From Deltaproteobacteria bacterium (GTDB lineage: Bacteria > Desulfobacterota_B > Binatia > UBA9968), in the NCBI GenBank assembly GCA_030620935.1, contig JAUXIP010000010.1:1-14700 (forward strand): a DNA stretch of 14,700 bases, written 5' to 3'. The notes beneath the pieces were generated by a model. It was not told the DNA's origin. It was given only the letters and a program-made list of their open reading frames with translations, and did no database searches. This document shows, piece by piece, positions 1-9,093 of this stretch; positions within the stretch are counted from its first letter, which is position 1; every line of letters starts with the position of its first letter. Both the position numbers and the translations under genes were made by a program.

Positions 1-47
1 ACCGGAATCGACCAGTGTGTGACGCCCTCGATTTTTAGTAGTCCCAT
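1..47 (-). CDS. Partial VOC/glyoxalase-fold protein, N-terminus only
   Basis: Only the first 15 codons are inside the window; the gene runs off the left edge. The ATG at 47 is preceded at 6 nt by a strong Shine-Dalgarno, AAAGGAG (54-60 on the plus strand), so the start is well supported. The visible peptide begins MGLLKIEGVTHWSIP. A beta strand of the form 'I.GV.H..IPV' at the very N-terminus is common in VOC (vicinal oxygen chelate; glyoxalase/dioxygenase/bleomycin-resistance) proteins, where the His is often the first metal ligand. The family call is an inference from a few residues and no substrate can be proposed. It lies 71 nt downstream of the GNAT gene on the same strand and could be co-transcribed with it. 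Confidence 0.5.
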   Translation of the reverse strand, partial: MGLLKIEGVTHWSIP

Positions 48-53
48 GGTAGT

Positions 54-60
54 CTCCTTT
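54..60 (-). promoter_or_regulatory. Shine-Dalgarno of the edge VOC-like gene
   Basis: AAAGGAG on the minus strand, 6 nt upstream of the ATG at 47. It is what makes the truncated edge gene credible despite the very short visible coding stretch. The rest of the 71-nt gap (48-118) shows no convincing promoter or terminator. Confidence 0.7.
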
Positions 61-118
61 CACCTGTTCACGCCCGTATGACAATTCTGCAGGACCTGGA
101 TGTCCGGCAACTGGGGGG

Positions 119-562
119 TCAGGATTCTCGCTGTTTCAAGGTCATTCTTCGATGAGGAATCCCGGCTTCCTCGAAAACAGAGCCGACGCACCGAAAGCCC
201 CCAGCTTCATAAAAACCGATGACCGGGACCTGGGCGTGAAGATAGATTTTGTGCGCACCGTGCTTCTTTGCCGTTATGATGGCCCATTTCAATAGTTTCT
301 TTCCGATACCTCGTCCTCGATAGCTCTTTAGAACTGCCATACGCCCGATTTTTGCCGTATTATTGCTCAAGGCAACCCTTGCGGTTCCTACTGCTTTTCC
401 AGCATCGGAAGCCAGGACGTGCAAGGCTCGCTCATCATCACGATCCATTTCAATTTCCTCAGGCACTCTCTGTTCTCTTACGAAGACACGTATGCGAATG
501 GCAAAGGCTCTCTCCAGATCCTTTTCGGACGAAATTTGCCTGACTCGAACAATCTTTTTCAC
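119..562 (-). CDS. GNAT family N-acetyltransferase (ElaA/YjcF-like)
   Basis: A 147-residue protein with a single GNAT fold, which transfers an acetyl group from acetyl-CoA to an amine; the acceptor is unknown. The N-terminal part (about 8-45), with an 'AIRIRVFVREQRVPEE' stretch, resembles YjcF/ElaA-type members. The acetyl-CoA pyrophosphate-binding motif A is RGRGIGKKLL at 82-91, and the C-terminal 'GFYEAGGF' (116-123) followed by 'EEAGIPHRRM' is typical of the same subgroup. The start is GTG at 562: an in-frame TGA lies two codons upstream, and the N-terminus matches family length. No clear Shine-Dalgarno is visible. It is divergent from the dehydrogenase gene at 732 and lies upstream of the edge VOC-like gene. 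The fold call is firm; the substrate is not known. Confidence 0.9.
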   Translation of the reverse strand: MKKIVRVRQISSEKDLERAFAIRIRVFVREQRVPEEIEMDRDDERALHVLASDAGKAVGTARVALSNNTAKIGRMAVLKSYRGRGIGKKLLKWAIITAKKHGAHKIYLHAQVPVIGFYEAGGFRCVGSVFEEAGIPHRRMTLKQRES

Positions 563-731
563 AACTCATTGTATGGCCTGATCACGAGCGAGTTGCAAGG
601 ATACCCTTTGCAGACCGGGATCTCGGATGAAGGATACTTTATTTGGTTCTACACTTGAAGAAATTATTTCGTAGTCGTAAAGGTGTTGAAAAAAGGTCGG
701 CGGGTGCAGCGAATGACCCAAAGGAGGATTG
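563..731. other. Divergent intergenic region
   Basis: This 169-nt gap separates the leftward GNAT gene from the rightward dehydrogenase gene, so it should hold promoters in both directions. I could not find a hexamer pair good enough to report for either strand. It contains an imperfect inverted repeat around 593-611 (TGCAAGG / CCTTTGCA with one bulged base) and one copy of TGTTGAAAAA (684-693), also seen in the kdsC-lptC gap. A minus-strand reading frame across this region (566-751) has no ribosome-binding site or recognisable protein and is not called. Confidence 0.5.
721..727 (+). promoter_or_regulatory. Shine-Dalgarno that fixes the dehydrogenase start
   Basis: AAGGAGG sits 4 nt before the ATG at 732 but only 1 nt before an in-frame TTG at 729. 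The spacing favours the ATG, so the longer TTG-initiated reading is probably wrong by one residue. Confidence 0.75.
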
Positions 732-1694
732 ATGCAAACGGTAGGGCTCATAGGGCTTGGGAATGCGGGGCGGCCGCTCGGAGAGCGAATTCTAAAGAAG
801 GGCTACGCGCTCACGGTTTACGACCTCAACCGCGAGGCGGTGGACTTTATGATCGCACGGGGGGCGCAGCGGGCCACCTCGGCTCGTGAAGCCGTATCGG
901 AGACCACGCTGATCGTCCTTCCATCATCCATAGAAGTTCGGGAGGTTGTATTCGGGAAAAAAGGGATGCTCTCGGGGGTTACGCCGGGCAATGTGGTAAT
1001 CGATCTCAGCGGCACCGATCCCGAATGCGCGCGCGAGATTGCCGATAAGCTTACGGAAAAGGGAACATCGTTTCTTGGAGGGACGCTTCATGCGAGCGGC
1101 GCACCGGCGGTTGTGATTCCCAAGGGTCTGCTGTCCCTGGTCATCGGCGGCAAGCGAGAAGCAATCGATGGTTGCTTAGCGTTTTTACAGAACCTAGCGC
1201 ACAAGATCATCTGCCTCCCGGAGCCGTGGATGCCTAAGGCCCTGAAGATCGCGATCATCATGATGGCCACCGCCAGCAATGTTGTTTCGACGGAAGTTTG
1301 CGCCTGGCTCTCGGCGCAAGGGATCGACCCGAAACTGTTCCTCAGAGTCTTGCAGACGACGGGCTCTCAAGCATCGGCTTCCCGAATCGAGGAGTTCATG
1401 AAGAGAAACAACAGTCACGGAGGGGCGCTCAGTAACAGCTACAAAGACCTTCATCAGGCCCTGGCCGTAGCGGCGAACTTAAAAATTCCCCTTCCTTTGA
1501 CTTCGATGGCGCATCAAATCCAGGAAATGGGTCGGGCCCAGGGGCTAAGCCGGGACAATAGCCCCGCGGCGATGGGCAAGCTGTATGAAATTTTAACCGG
1601 GGTCAATTTAGATATTGCCACGTTGGATGCGGAAAAAGAATTCCCTGCAGCTGGTGAACCCAAGGGTTACTACCTTGGAGATGAGGATGCCTAA
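732..1694 (+). CDS. NAD(P)-dependent beta-hydroxyacid dehydrogenase-like protein (HIBADH/6PGDH superfamily), divergent active site
   Basis: A 320-residue protein, the usual length for 3-hydroxyisobutyrate/tartronate-semialdehyde dehydrogenase relatives. The N-terminal Rossmann domain opens with the dinucleotide motif GLGNAG (residues 8-13), followed by 'YDLNREA' where the cofactor ribose or phosphate is selected. The substrate loop, normally DAPVSGG, reads GGTLHASGAP here (about 116-125). In the helical C-terminal domain the catalytic lysine aligns with K172, but the glycines before it (GxGxxxK) are replaced by PWMPKALK. The Asn four residues after the lysine is Ile176. The downstream 'GIDPKLFLRVLQTTGS' fits the family. 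So the fold is clear, while canonical activity is uncertain. It is a single gene with its own strong ribosome-binding site, convergent with ahcY, whose stop is 23 nt from its own. Possible roles are reduction or oxidation of an unusual beta-hydroxyacid or imine, or a non-catalytic relative. Confidence 0.85.
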   Translation: MQTVGLIGLGNAGRPLGERILKKGYALTVYDLNREAVDFMIARGAQRATSAREAVSETTLIVLPSSIEVREVVFGKKGMLSGVTPGNVVIDLSGTDPECAREIADKLTEKGTSFLGGTLHASGAPAVVIPKGLLSLVIGGKREAIDGCLAFLQNLAHKIICLPEPWMPKALKIAIIMMATASNVVSTEVCAWLSAQGIDPKLFLRVLQTTGSQASASRIEEFMKRNNSHGGALSNSYKDLHQALAVAANLKIPLPLTSMAHQIQEMGRAQGLSRDNSPAAMGKLYEILTGVNLDIATLDAEKEFPAAGEPKGYYLGDEDA

Positions 1695-1717
1695 GAAGAA
1701 GGACAGAGGCCCTTCGC

Positions 1718-4196
<2,479 letters not shown>

Positions 4197-4215
4197 TCTA
4201 TAGCTCTCCCCGATC

Positions 4216-4237
4216 GATTCCAGAAGAAAAAGGAATC
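4216..4237 (-). other. Small inverted repeat in the metK leader
   Basis: GATTCC and GGAATC form a perfect 6-bp stem around a 10-nt pyrimidine-rich loop (as read on the minus strand). It would lie at the very 5' end of a transcript started from the candidate metK promoter, where it could protect the mRNA. It is too small to be a riboswitch and has no T-tract, so it is not a terminator. It may also be chance. Confidence 0.3.
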
Positions 4238-4242
4238 ATCTT

Positions 4243-4271
4243 CCTATATCGGATATAAAATAGGGAATCAA
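4243..4271 (-). promoter_or_regulatory. Candidate sigma-70 promoter for metK-ahcY
   Basis: On the minus strand TTGATT (4266-4271) and TATAGG (4243-4248) are separated by exactly 17 nt, each matching the consensus hexamer at 4 of 6 positions. The predicted start near 4236 gives a leader of about 40 nt carrying the metK ribosome-binding site. The spacer and -10 form an AT-rich near-palindrome (CCTAT...ATAGG). The hexamer match is only moderate. Confidence 0.35.
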
Positions 4272-4273
4272 GT

Positions 4274-4549
4274 TCACTCGCTCTCGTGGAACTTTTTCTC
4301 CATGAGCCTTTCAATGGCACGCAGCACGTTGTCAGCATCTTTCCCCTTTGCCTCCACCTGAATTTTGCTTCCCCGGGTCGCGGCCAAGGTGAGAACTCCC
4401 ATAATGCTTCTTCCGTTCACCACCTGCCCGTCTTTAGAGATCTTTACCTCGGCGGAAAACCGGTTGATCGTCTGCACCAAGAGGGCGGCGGCCCGGGCAT
4501 GCAAACCCAGTTTGTTTTTAATCTCAAGCCTTTTGGTGACTTTGAACAT
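4274..4549 (-). CDS. ptsH: HPr phosphocarrier protein of the PTS
   Basis: A 91-residue phosphocarrier that accepts phosphate from PEP via enzyme I on a histidine and hands it to EIIA-type proteins, here plausibly PtsN. The phosphorylation site is His17 in GLHARAA (15-21). Ser48 in 'NGRSIMGVLTLAA' corresponds to the regulatory serine that HPr kinase/phosphorylase modifies. It starts at ATG 4549, 4 nt after the rapZ stop, with no good Shine-Dalgarno of its own, which suggests coupling to rapZ translation. No enzyme I gene follows; metK comes next. Function is therefore more likely regulatory (PTS-Ntr-like) than sugar transport, as usual for this gene neighbourhood. Whether to name it HPr or NPr is a matter of nomenclature. 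Confidence 0.93.
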   Translation of the reverse strand: MFKVTKRLEIKNKLGLHARAAALLVQTINRFSAEVKISKDGQVVNGRSIMGVLTLAATRGSKIQVEAKGKDADNVLRAIERLMEKKFHESE

Positions 4550-4553
4550 CCAT

Positions 4554-5420
4554 CTACTTGTCGATATCTCTGTGTTTCACGTGGATCCGGAATCCGCCTT
4601 GGTCCAACTTCTTTTTCAACTCCTCCACGAGGACAACGGACCGGAGCCTGCCTCCGGTGCAACCCAGAGCAAGAGTCAAACTACTTTTTCCCTCCCGCTG
4701 ATACTGAGGGAGGGTGAATTCCAACAGCGAGTAAAGTCTGTCCAAAAAGGCATGGGTTACATCCCGCCTCAGGACAAAATTTTCCACCTCAGGTTCCAAG
4801 CCGCTTTTTCCTCTGAGCTCGTTGACGAAATAAGGGTTGGGGAGAAAGCGCACGTCGAGGATCATGTCGGTATCGTGAGGGATGCCATATTTGTAGCCGA
4901 AGGAGGTGAGAAAAAGAGTCATCTTTCGCGGGCTGATGCTTTGGCTGAAATACCGATCCATTTCCTTTTTAAGCTCATGAACGTTGAATTCGCTCGTATC
5001 AATAACCTTGTCCGCCGTCGCCCGCATTCCTTCCAGAGCCTTGCGCTCCCTGGCAATTCCCTCTTGGATCGGGTCTGCCCCGGCCAGCGGATGCGGGCGG
5101 CGGGTCTCGCTAAAGCGCCGTAAAAGAACTTCATCCGCGGCGTCGAAAAACAAAACCAACACTCGGTGACTCCCCTCGCGCAATTCGGCCAACACCTCGG
5201 GCCATGACTGGAAGAAATGACCTCCTCTGAGATCGATTCCCAAGGCGATGCGCTGGATCCCTTCCTGATAACCCTGACATAAATCGATGAATCTAGGGAT
5301 CAGAAGGACCGGGAGGTTGTCGATACAAAAGAACCCGTTGTCCTCAAGGGCACGTATGGCGACGCTTTTCCCCGATCCGGAGAGCCCGGTGACTACGATA
5401 ATGTCCAAACCATGAGCCAT
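4554..5420 (-). CDS. rapZ: RapZ/YvcJ family P-loop nucleotide-binding regulatory protein
   Basis: A 288-residue protein of the RapZ (YhbJ/YvcJ) family, which binds ATP/GTP. In E. coli it is the adaptor that delivers the GlmZ small RNA to RNase E to control glucosamine-6-phosphate synthesis; the role outside enterics is less clear. The N-terminal domain has Walker A GLSGSGKS (12-19) and 'GFFCIDNLPVLLIPRF' right after it. The C-terminal domain has 'SFGYKYGIPHDTDMILDVRF' (173-192) and GCTGG (253-257). Two differences: the motif usually written GCTGG[RK]HRS reads GCTGGRLRS here, with Leu259, and the chain ends at HRDIDK without the extra basic tail of E. coli RapZ. It starts at ATG 5420 with no obvious Shine-Dalgarno, 71 nt after the ptsN stop. 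No hprK lies between ptsN and rapZ. Confidence 0.95.
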   Translation of the reverse strand: MAHGLDIIVVTGLSGSGKSVAIRALEDNGFFCIDNLPVLLIPRFIDLCQGYQEGIQRIALGIDLRGGHFFQSWPEVLAELREGSHRVLVLFFDAADEVLLRRFSETRRPHPLAGADPIQEGIARERKALEGMRATADKVIDTSEFNVHELKKEMDRYFSQSISPRKMTLFLTSFGYKYGIPHDTDMILDVRFLPNPYFVNELRGKSGLEPEVENFVLRRDVTHAFLDRLYSLLEFTLPQYQREGKSSLTLALGCTGGRLRSVVLVEELKKKLDQGGFRIHVKHRDIDK

Positions 5421-5491
5421 ATTCAGGAGAATGAAAACCGCAGGACTAAGGAGCCGGGGTTACGGAGAATACCGCTTCCGGGACAGGGCGA

Positions 5492-5953
5492 TCAAAATCT
5501 CTCGTCTTCCTCTCTGATCGCGTTGAAGATCTCTTCCCCGGTCTTTCCTGCCATCAAACGCGCCCGAAAAGCCGCGTCTTTAAGTAAACGCGAGATCCGT
5601 GCCAGTGCCTTGAGATGGTCCGCAGCAGAGTTTTCCGGCGCAATCAAAAGGAAAAAGAGGTGGGTCGGTCCGCCATCCAGTGAATCAAAATCCACGCCTT
5701 CAGGGCTACGGGCAAAAATCCCACAGACCCGCTCGATGCCGGCCATCTTTCCATGAGGAATCGCCACTCCCTCTCCAATGGCCGTGCTGCTGATCTTTTC
5801 TCTTTCCAGTAAGACCTCCAGCAACTTTCGAGCATCCATGGAATGATCCCGAGAGGCCATCCACTCCGCCATTTCTTTAAGGACTGTGTTTTTATCTCTG
5901 CCCTTTAGGTTGGGCAAGACCTTACTGACATCCAAAATATCCGTGATCTTCAA
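5492..5953 (-). CDS. ptsN: PTS-Ntr enzyme IIA (nitrogen-regulatory EIIA)
   Basis: A 153-residue EIIA of the fructose/mannitol fold, the terminal acceptor of the nitrogen-related PTS. It regulates partners by its phosphorylation state (in E. coli, potassium transport and sensor kinases) and does not carry sugar. The phosphorylated histidine is His67 in IGEGVAIPHGK (59-69). The following core (about 75-135), with 'DGGPTHLFFLLIAP' and 'HLKALARISRLLKD', is typical. The start is TTG at 5953, within a TTGA overlap with the hpf stop. The N-terminus 'MKITDIL' matches family starts, and AAGGAG lies upstream in the end of hpf. Its position between hpf and rapZ, downstream of rpoN, is the classic sigma-54 neighbourhood. 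Confidence 0.95.
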   Translation of the reverse strand: MKITDILDVSKVLPNLKGRDKNTVLKEMAEWMASRDHSMDARKLLEVLLEREKISSTAIGEGVAIPHGKMAGIERVCGIFARSPEGVDFDSLDGGPTHLFFLLIAPENSAADHLKALARISRLLKDAAFRARLMAGKTGEEIFNAIREEDERF

Positions 5954-6267
5954 CCTTTAATTCTTCTCCTTCGAAGTCTTGTTTTAGTCTTATACTTTCT
6001 GAGCTGTTGTTCAACCTTATCCATCACAAGATCGATGGCCGAATAAAGACTAGTCGTCTCCTCCCGTCCGTGGATGGTCGTCCGATGCGTTTGCAAGGTA
6101 ACCTCGGCGAGCTGCCGGTCCTTGGAATCCACGGAAAGGACCACGTGAGCTTCTAAAGGACGGGAAAAAAATTTACCGATTTTGTGCATCTTTTCTTCGG
6201 CATAGTGCTTCAGGGCATCGGTCGGCTGCGTATGGCGAAAGGTGACGGAAACCTTCACATCAGTCAT
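5950..6267 (-). CDS. hpf: Ribosome hibernation promoting factor, short form (HPF/YfiA family)
   Basis: Binds the 30S decoding centre in slow-growing cells and holds ribosomes inactive. From the ATG at 6267 the product has 105 residues, so it is a short HPF without the dimerising C-terminal domain of long HPF. The S30AE domain spans almost the whole chain: an N-terminal strand 'VKVSVTFRHTQPTDALKHYA', 'AEVTLQTHRTTIHGREETTSLYSAIDLVMDKVEQQL', then a very basic tail (RRRR). A longer reading to GTG 6279 exists, but that codon overlaps the Shine-Dalgarno (AAGGAG, 6279-6284). The ATG at 6267 has an 11-nt spacing and fits family N-termini. It lies 59 nt after rpoN and overlaps ptsN by 4 nt. Confidence 0.92.
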   Translation of the reverse strand: MTDVKVSVTFRHTQPTDALKHYAEEKMHKIGKFFSRPLEAHVVLSVDSKDRQLAEVTLQTHRTTIHGREETTSLYSAIDLVMDKVEQQLRKYKTKTRLRRRRIKG

Positions 6268-6278
6268 GGCTGCCAACA

Positions 6279-6284
6279 CTCCTT
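6279..6284 (-). promoter_or_regulatory. Shine-Dalgarno that decides the hpf start
   Basis: AAGGAG on the minus strand. The upstream GTG (6279) uses its last base, and the TTG at 6276 is only 2 nt away, so both are poor start candidates. The ATG at 6267 (spacing 11) is preferred. Confidence 0.6.
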
Positions 6285-6326
6285 CATCTACCTAGGCTAG
6301 CCCATCGGTAAGAAGGGCCTGCTTTT

Positions 6327-7790
6327 TTAATAGGGTTGCCGCCGCTTCGAAGACGGAAGGATTCCCATGGCTTCCCGGTACTTCGCTACAGTGCGCCGGG
6401 CGATACCAATCGCCTCCCCGCCGAGAAACTTGGCAATCTGCTGATCACTGTATGGCTTTTTGGGGTCTTCGGTTGCGATAATACCGCGAATTTTTTCCTT
6501 CACGCTCTCAGAGGCCACGTCTTCCCCATTGCCCACTTTAAGACTGCTTTGGAAAAAATATTTGAGCTCAAAGAGTCCGTGGGGAGTATGGACAAACTTA
6601 TTCGCCGTCGCCCGGCTCACCGTAGATTCGTGCATGCTGATTTCCTCAGCCACATCCCTGAGCACCATGGGCCTGAGAGCGCTGACCCCCCTCTCCAAAA
6701 AATCGATCTGGAACTTAAAAACGGTCTGAGTGACGCGGTACAGCGTTTGCTGTCTCTGGCGAATGCTTTTGATCAGCCACGTAGCAGCCCTCACTTTTTC
6801 CCGAAGGTACTGCCTGGCCTCCTCCTCTTGAGCCCCTTGACCCGCCATCCGGCGATAAAGAGAGCTGATCCTTAAACGGGGGACCCCATCATCGTTGAGA
6901 AAAACCACATACTCACCTGCGATCTTCTCGACATAAACGTCGGGGATAATGGTGCGAATTTCCTCTTGCCCATAGCCTCGAGCAGGCTTGGGCTCGAGAG
7001 AAGCGATCAGATGAGACGCTTCCACCACCTCTTCCACAGAGACGCCGAGTTCCCGAGCCAGTTTCTCGTAGCGCTTGGTCTCCAACTGAGAGAGATGATC
7101 GGACACAATCCGTGCCGCCAGGGTATCGCTGAGATTGAGGTTTTCCAACTGGACCAGAAGACATTCTCTTAAGTCGCGCGCGGCGACGCCCAGTGGGTCA
7201 AAAAAATGTATGCGCTTTAAAACCTTCTCCACTTCTTCCGGAGTGACCCCAGCGGATTGACACACTTCATCCAACGAGATGGCGAGGTAACCGTTTTCAT
7301 TCAAGTTCCCTACGATGTAGGCGCCGATACTTTTCTCTTGTTCGGTGAGCTTCGATAAGCGGAGCTGCCACACGAGATGATCTTCCAGGGATGTTTTCTT
7401 GGTCAGGGTATTCTCCCAAGATGGGGGACCGTCGTCCTCATCGCGGCCGGCCTCTGCCGTCAAAGAGCCATGAATCGAATTGGAATGAGAATCCATGTAC
7501 TCTTGCCAATCGAGAGTGCCGATTTTATCTGCCGCCGATAGCTCCCTGCTGGTCACCGGCTCTTTCACGGTCTCAGGCGCCACACCATCCCCTTCCGCGT
7601 TGGTCTCGTCTTTTTCTTCTCCCTCCTCGCTGGGTCCCTCTTCCAGCGCGGGATTTTCCTCCAATTCTTTCGAAATCATCTCTTCCAGCTCCACCCGTGA
7701 AAGCTGCAGCAGCTTGATCGCCTGCTGCAGCTGAGGCGTCATGGCAAGCTGTTGGACCAGCCTTTGGACCTGTCTGAGCTCAAGAGCCAT
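6327..7790 (-). CDS. rpoN: RNA polymerase sigma-54 factor
   Basis: Directs RNA polymerase to -24/-12 promoters and needs an ATP-driven enhancer-binding activator; it commonly controls nitrogen, motility and carbon functions. The 487-residue length is typical. Region I (about 1-50) is Gln/Leu-rich ('LVQQLAMTPQLQQAIKLLQL'). Region II (about 51-110) is strongly acidic. The core-binding domain follows, then a helix-turn-helix ('LRDVAEEISMHESTVSRATA'), and the RpoN box ARRTVAKYR (464-472) close to the C-terminus. The start ATG 7790 is 2 nt after the lptB stop, so the two are translationally linked. The order lptB-rpoN-hpf-ptsN is conserved across many Proteobacteria. No -24/-12 promoter was found within the window. 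Confidence 0.98.
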   Translation of the reverse strand: MALELRQVQRLVQQLAMTPQLQQAIKLLQLSRVELEEMISKELEENPALEEGPSEEGEEKDETNAEGDGVAPETVKEPVTSRELSAADKIGTLDWQEYMDSHSNSIHGSLTAEAGRDEDDGPPSWENTLTKKTSLEDHLVWQLRLSKLTEQEKSIGAYIVGNLNENGYLAISLDEVCQSAGVTPEEVEKVLKRIHFFDPLGVAARDLRECLLVQLENLNLSDTLAARIVSDHLSQLETKRYEKLARELGVSVEEVVEASHLIASLEPKPARGYGQEEIRTIIPDVYVEKIAGEYVVFLNDDGVPRLRISSLYRRMAGQGAQEEEARQYLREKVRAATWLIKSIRQRQQTLYRVTQTVFKFQIDFLERGVSALRPMVLRDVAEEISMHESTVSRATANKFVHTPHGLFELKYFFQSSLKVGNGEDVASESVKEKIRGIIATEDPKKPYSDQQIAKFLGGEAIGIARRTVAKYREAMGILPSSKRRQPY

Positions 7791-7792
7791 AG

Positions 7793-8515
7793 CTAAAGTC
7801 TAAATCCTTCGCCAAGGTAGACCTTGCGGGTCTTACTGCTCGAGGCGATCTTTTCCGGAACCCCTTCCTCCAAGACTATCCCTTCGTTCAAGATATAGGC
7901 GCGATCACAGATCCCCAAGGTCTCACGCACGTTGTGATCCGTGATGAGGACCCCGATGCCGCTGGTAATCAGCTTGCGGACAATTTTTTGAATCTCAGCC
8001 ACAGCGATGGGGTCGATCCCTGTAAAAGGCTCATCCAAGAGAAGGAAGAACGGGGAGCGTACCAGAGAGCGCGCTATTTCCACCCGGCGCCGCTCTCCCC
8101 CGGAAAGCGTATAAGCCTTATGGTCGGCTAAATGAGTAATTCCGAGCATTCGCATCAACCCCTGGGATCGCTCCTTTTGTTCCTGCGGGCCGATATCAAG
8201 GTTCTCAATGATCGCCAGCAGGTTTTCCTCTACCGTGAGGCGGCGGAAGATCGAAGACTCCTGAGGTAGATAGCTGATCCCCGCGCGTGCCCGCTGATAG
8301 ATCGGCTCCATGGTTAGATCCTCTCCATTCAAAAAAACTTTTCCATGATCCGGCTTCACCAAACCCACCATCATGTGGAAAGTCGTGGTTTTCCCTGCCC
8401 CGTTGGGGCCCAGGAGCCCCACCACCTCGCCTCCTTTGATTTCCAGGCTGACTCCATCGACCACGCGCCGACCATTGTACGACTTGGTTGCCCCCTCGGC
8501 CTTAAGAAGACTCAT
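7793..8515 (-). CDS. lptB: LPS export ABC transporter ATP-binding protein LptB
   Basis: Cytoplasmic ATPase of the LptB2FGC transporter, which pulls LPS out of the inner membrane and feeds it to the LptA bridge. The 240-residue protein has all ABC elements: Walker A GPNGAGKTT (36-44), Q-loop Gln85 in YLPQES, signature LSGGE (137-141), Walker B LLLDEP (158-163) and H-loop His194 in ITDHN. 'DEPFTGIDPIAVAEIQKIV' is characteristic of LptB. It starts at ATG 8515 in an ATGA overlap with the lptA stop. The permeases LptF and LptG and the outer-membrane LptD/E are not in this window, which is usual since they map elsewhere. Confidence 0.97.
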   Translation of the reverse strand: MSLLKAEGATKSYNGRRVVDGVSLEIKGGEVVGLLGPNGAGKTTTFHMMVGLVKPDHGKVFLNGEDLTMEPIYQRARAGISYLPQESSIFRRLTVEENLLAIIENLDIGPQEQKERSQGLMRMLGITHLADHKAYTLSGGERRRVEIARSLVRSPFFLLLDEPFTGIDPIAVAEIQKIVRKLITSGIGVLITDHNVRETLGICDRAYILNEGIVLEEGVPEKIASSSKTRKVYLGEGFRL

Positions 8516-9093
8516 TTGTTCGTGTCCGAACCCGACTCCTTTTTTTTGCTCGGCCTAAGCTCATCCGGGAAAATGGTACCTTTAACCCTTCCTTCCGCTA
8601 CAGCCCGATCTTGCTCAATGAAAAAGGTAATTCGAGAACCCGATATATTAGTATTGCCTTGGCGGACCACAGGGTTCCCGGTAAGTGTGACGGTCTGTTT
8701 CTTACCGTCGAAAATTGCCCTGTTTCCTGTCGCCACCCGCTCTCCGTGAGTGATATGGACGTTGCCTTCGGCCACGATCTTCCTCATCTCCTTCATATCT
8801 GCGCTGTAGGAAGCGGTCAGTCTTTCGCTCTTTATCTTTGCCTTACCCTGCAGAGCGACCACCCGACCACTGAAGGTGATGGTGCCTTTTTTCAGGTCTA
8901 CTTCCATCCGATCCGCGGTGATATAAATAGGCTCGTTCTTGCCCGCCTGGAAGGGATTTCCGGATTTCTCTTTTGTTCCTGGCTTCGCCTCGCCGGCACC
9001 GGCCAAAGAATAGACAACGGCCAGGGAACAAAAGGCGATGCATAGCCCATTCCCCCAACGTCTCAAAATAGTCTTGCTCCCCTTAATTTGCAT
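8512..9093 (-). CDS. lptA: LPS transport periplasmic protein LptA (OstA-like)
   Basis: Periplasmic bridge protein that oligomerises into the beta-jellyroll filament carrying LPS from LptC to LptD. The 193-residue precursor has a signal peptide: a basic start (KGSKTILRRW), a hydrophobic stretch at about 16-31, and possible cleavage after AGAGEA at about 36. The OstA domain spans about 52-170: 'YITADRMEVDLKKGTITFSG', 'VAEGNVHITHGERVATGNRA', 'VTLTGNPVVRQGNTNISGSRI'. The C-terminal tail is charged (RPSKKKESGSDTNK). It starts at ATG 9093 inside the last 11 nt of lptC and overlaps lptB by 4 nt, so lptC-lptA-lptB is a tightly coupled unit. Confidence 0.95.
   Translation of the reverse strand: MQIKGSKTILRRWGNGLCIAFCSLAVVYSLAGAGEAKPGTKEKSGNPFQAGKNEPIYITADRMEVDLKKGTITFSGRVVALQGKAKIKSERLTASYSADMKEMRKIVAEGNVHITHGERVATGNRAIFDGKKQTVTLTGNPVVRQGNTNISGSRITFFIEQDRAVAEGRVKGTIFPDELRPSKKKESGSDTNK

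Noticed and set aside
566..751. 61-codon minus-strand reading frame overlapping the dehydrogenase start
   Set aside because: No ribosome-binding site, no recognisable family, and it overlaps the strong start site of a real gene; it covers the divergent promoter region.
1695..1717. Bidirectional terminator between the convergent dehydrogenase and ahcY genes
   Set aside because: GAAGG/CCTTC forms only a 5-bp stem with an 8-nt loop and no proper T-tract on either strand; too weak to claim.
4197..4273. SAM riboswitch before metK
   Set aside because: The gap is only 77 nt and shows no multi-helix junction or conserved core; only one 6-bp hairpin is visible.
6286..6310. CCTAGG and GCTAGC palindromes in the rpoN-hpf gap as an operator
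   Set aside because: Two adjoining 6-bp palindromes sharing CTAG can arise by chance; no spacing or half-site repeat suggests a regulator.
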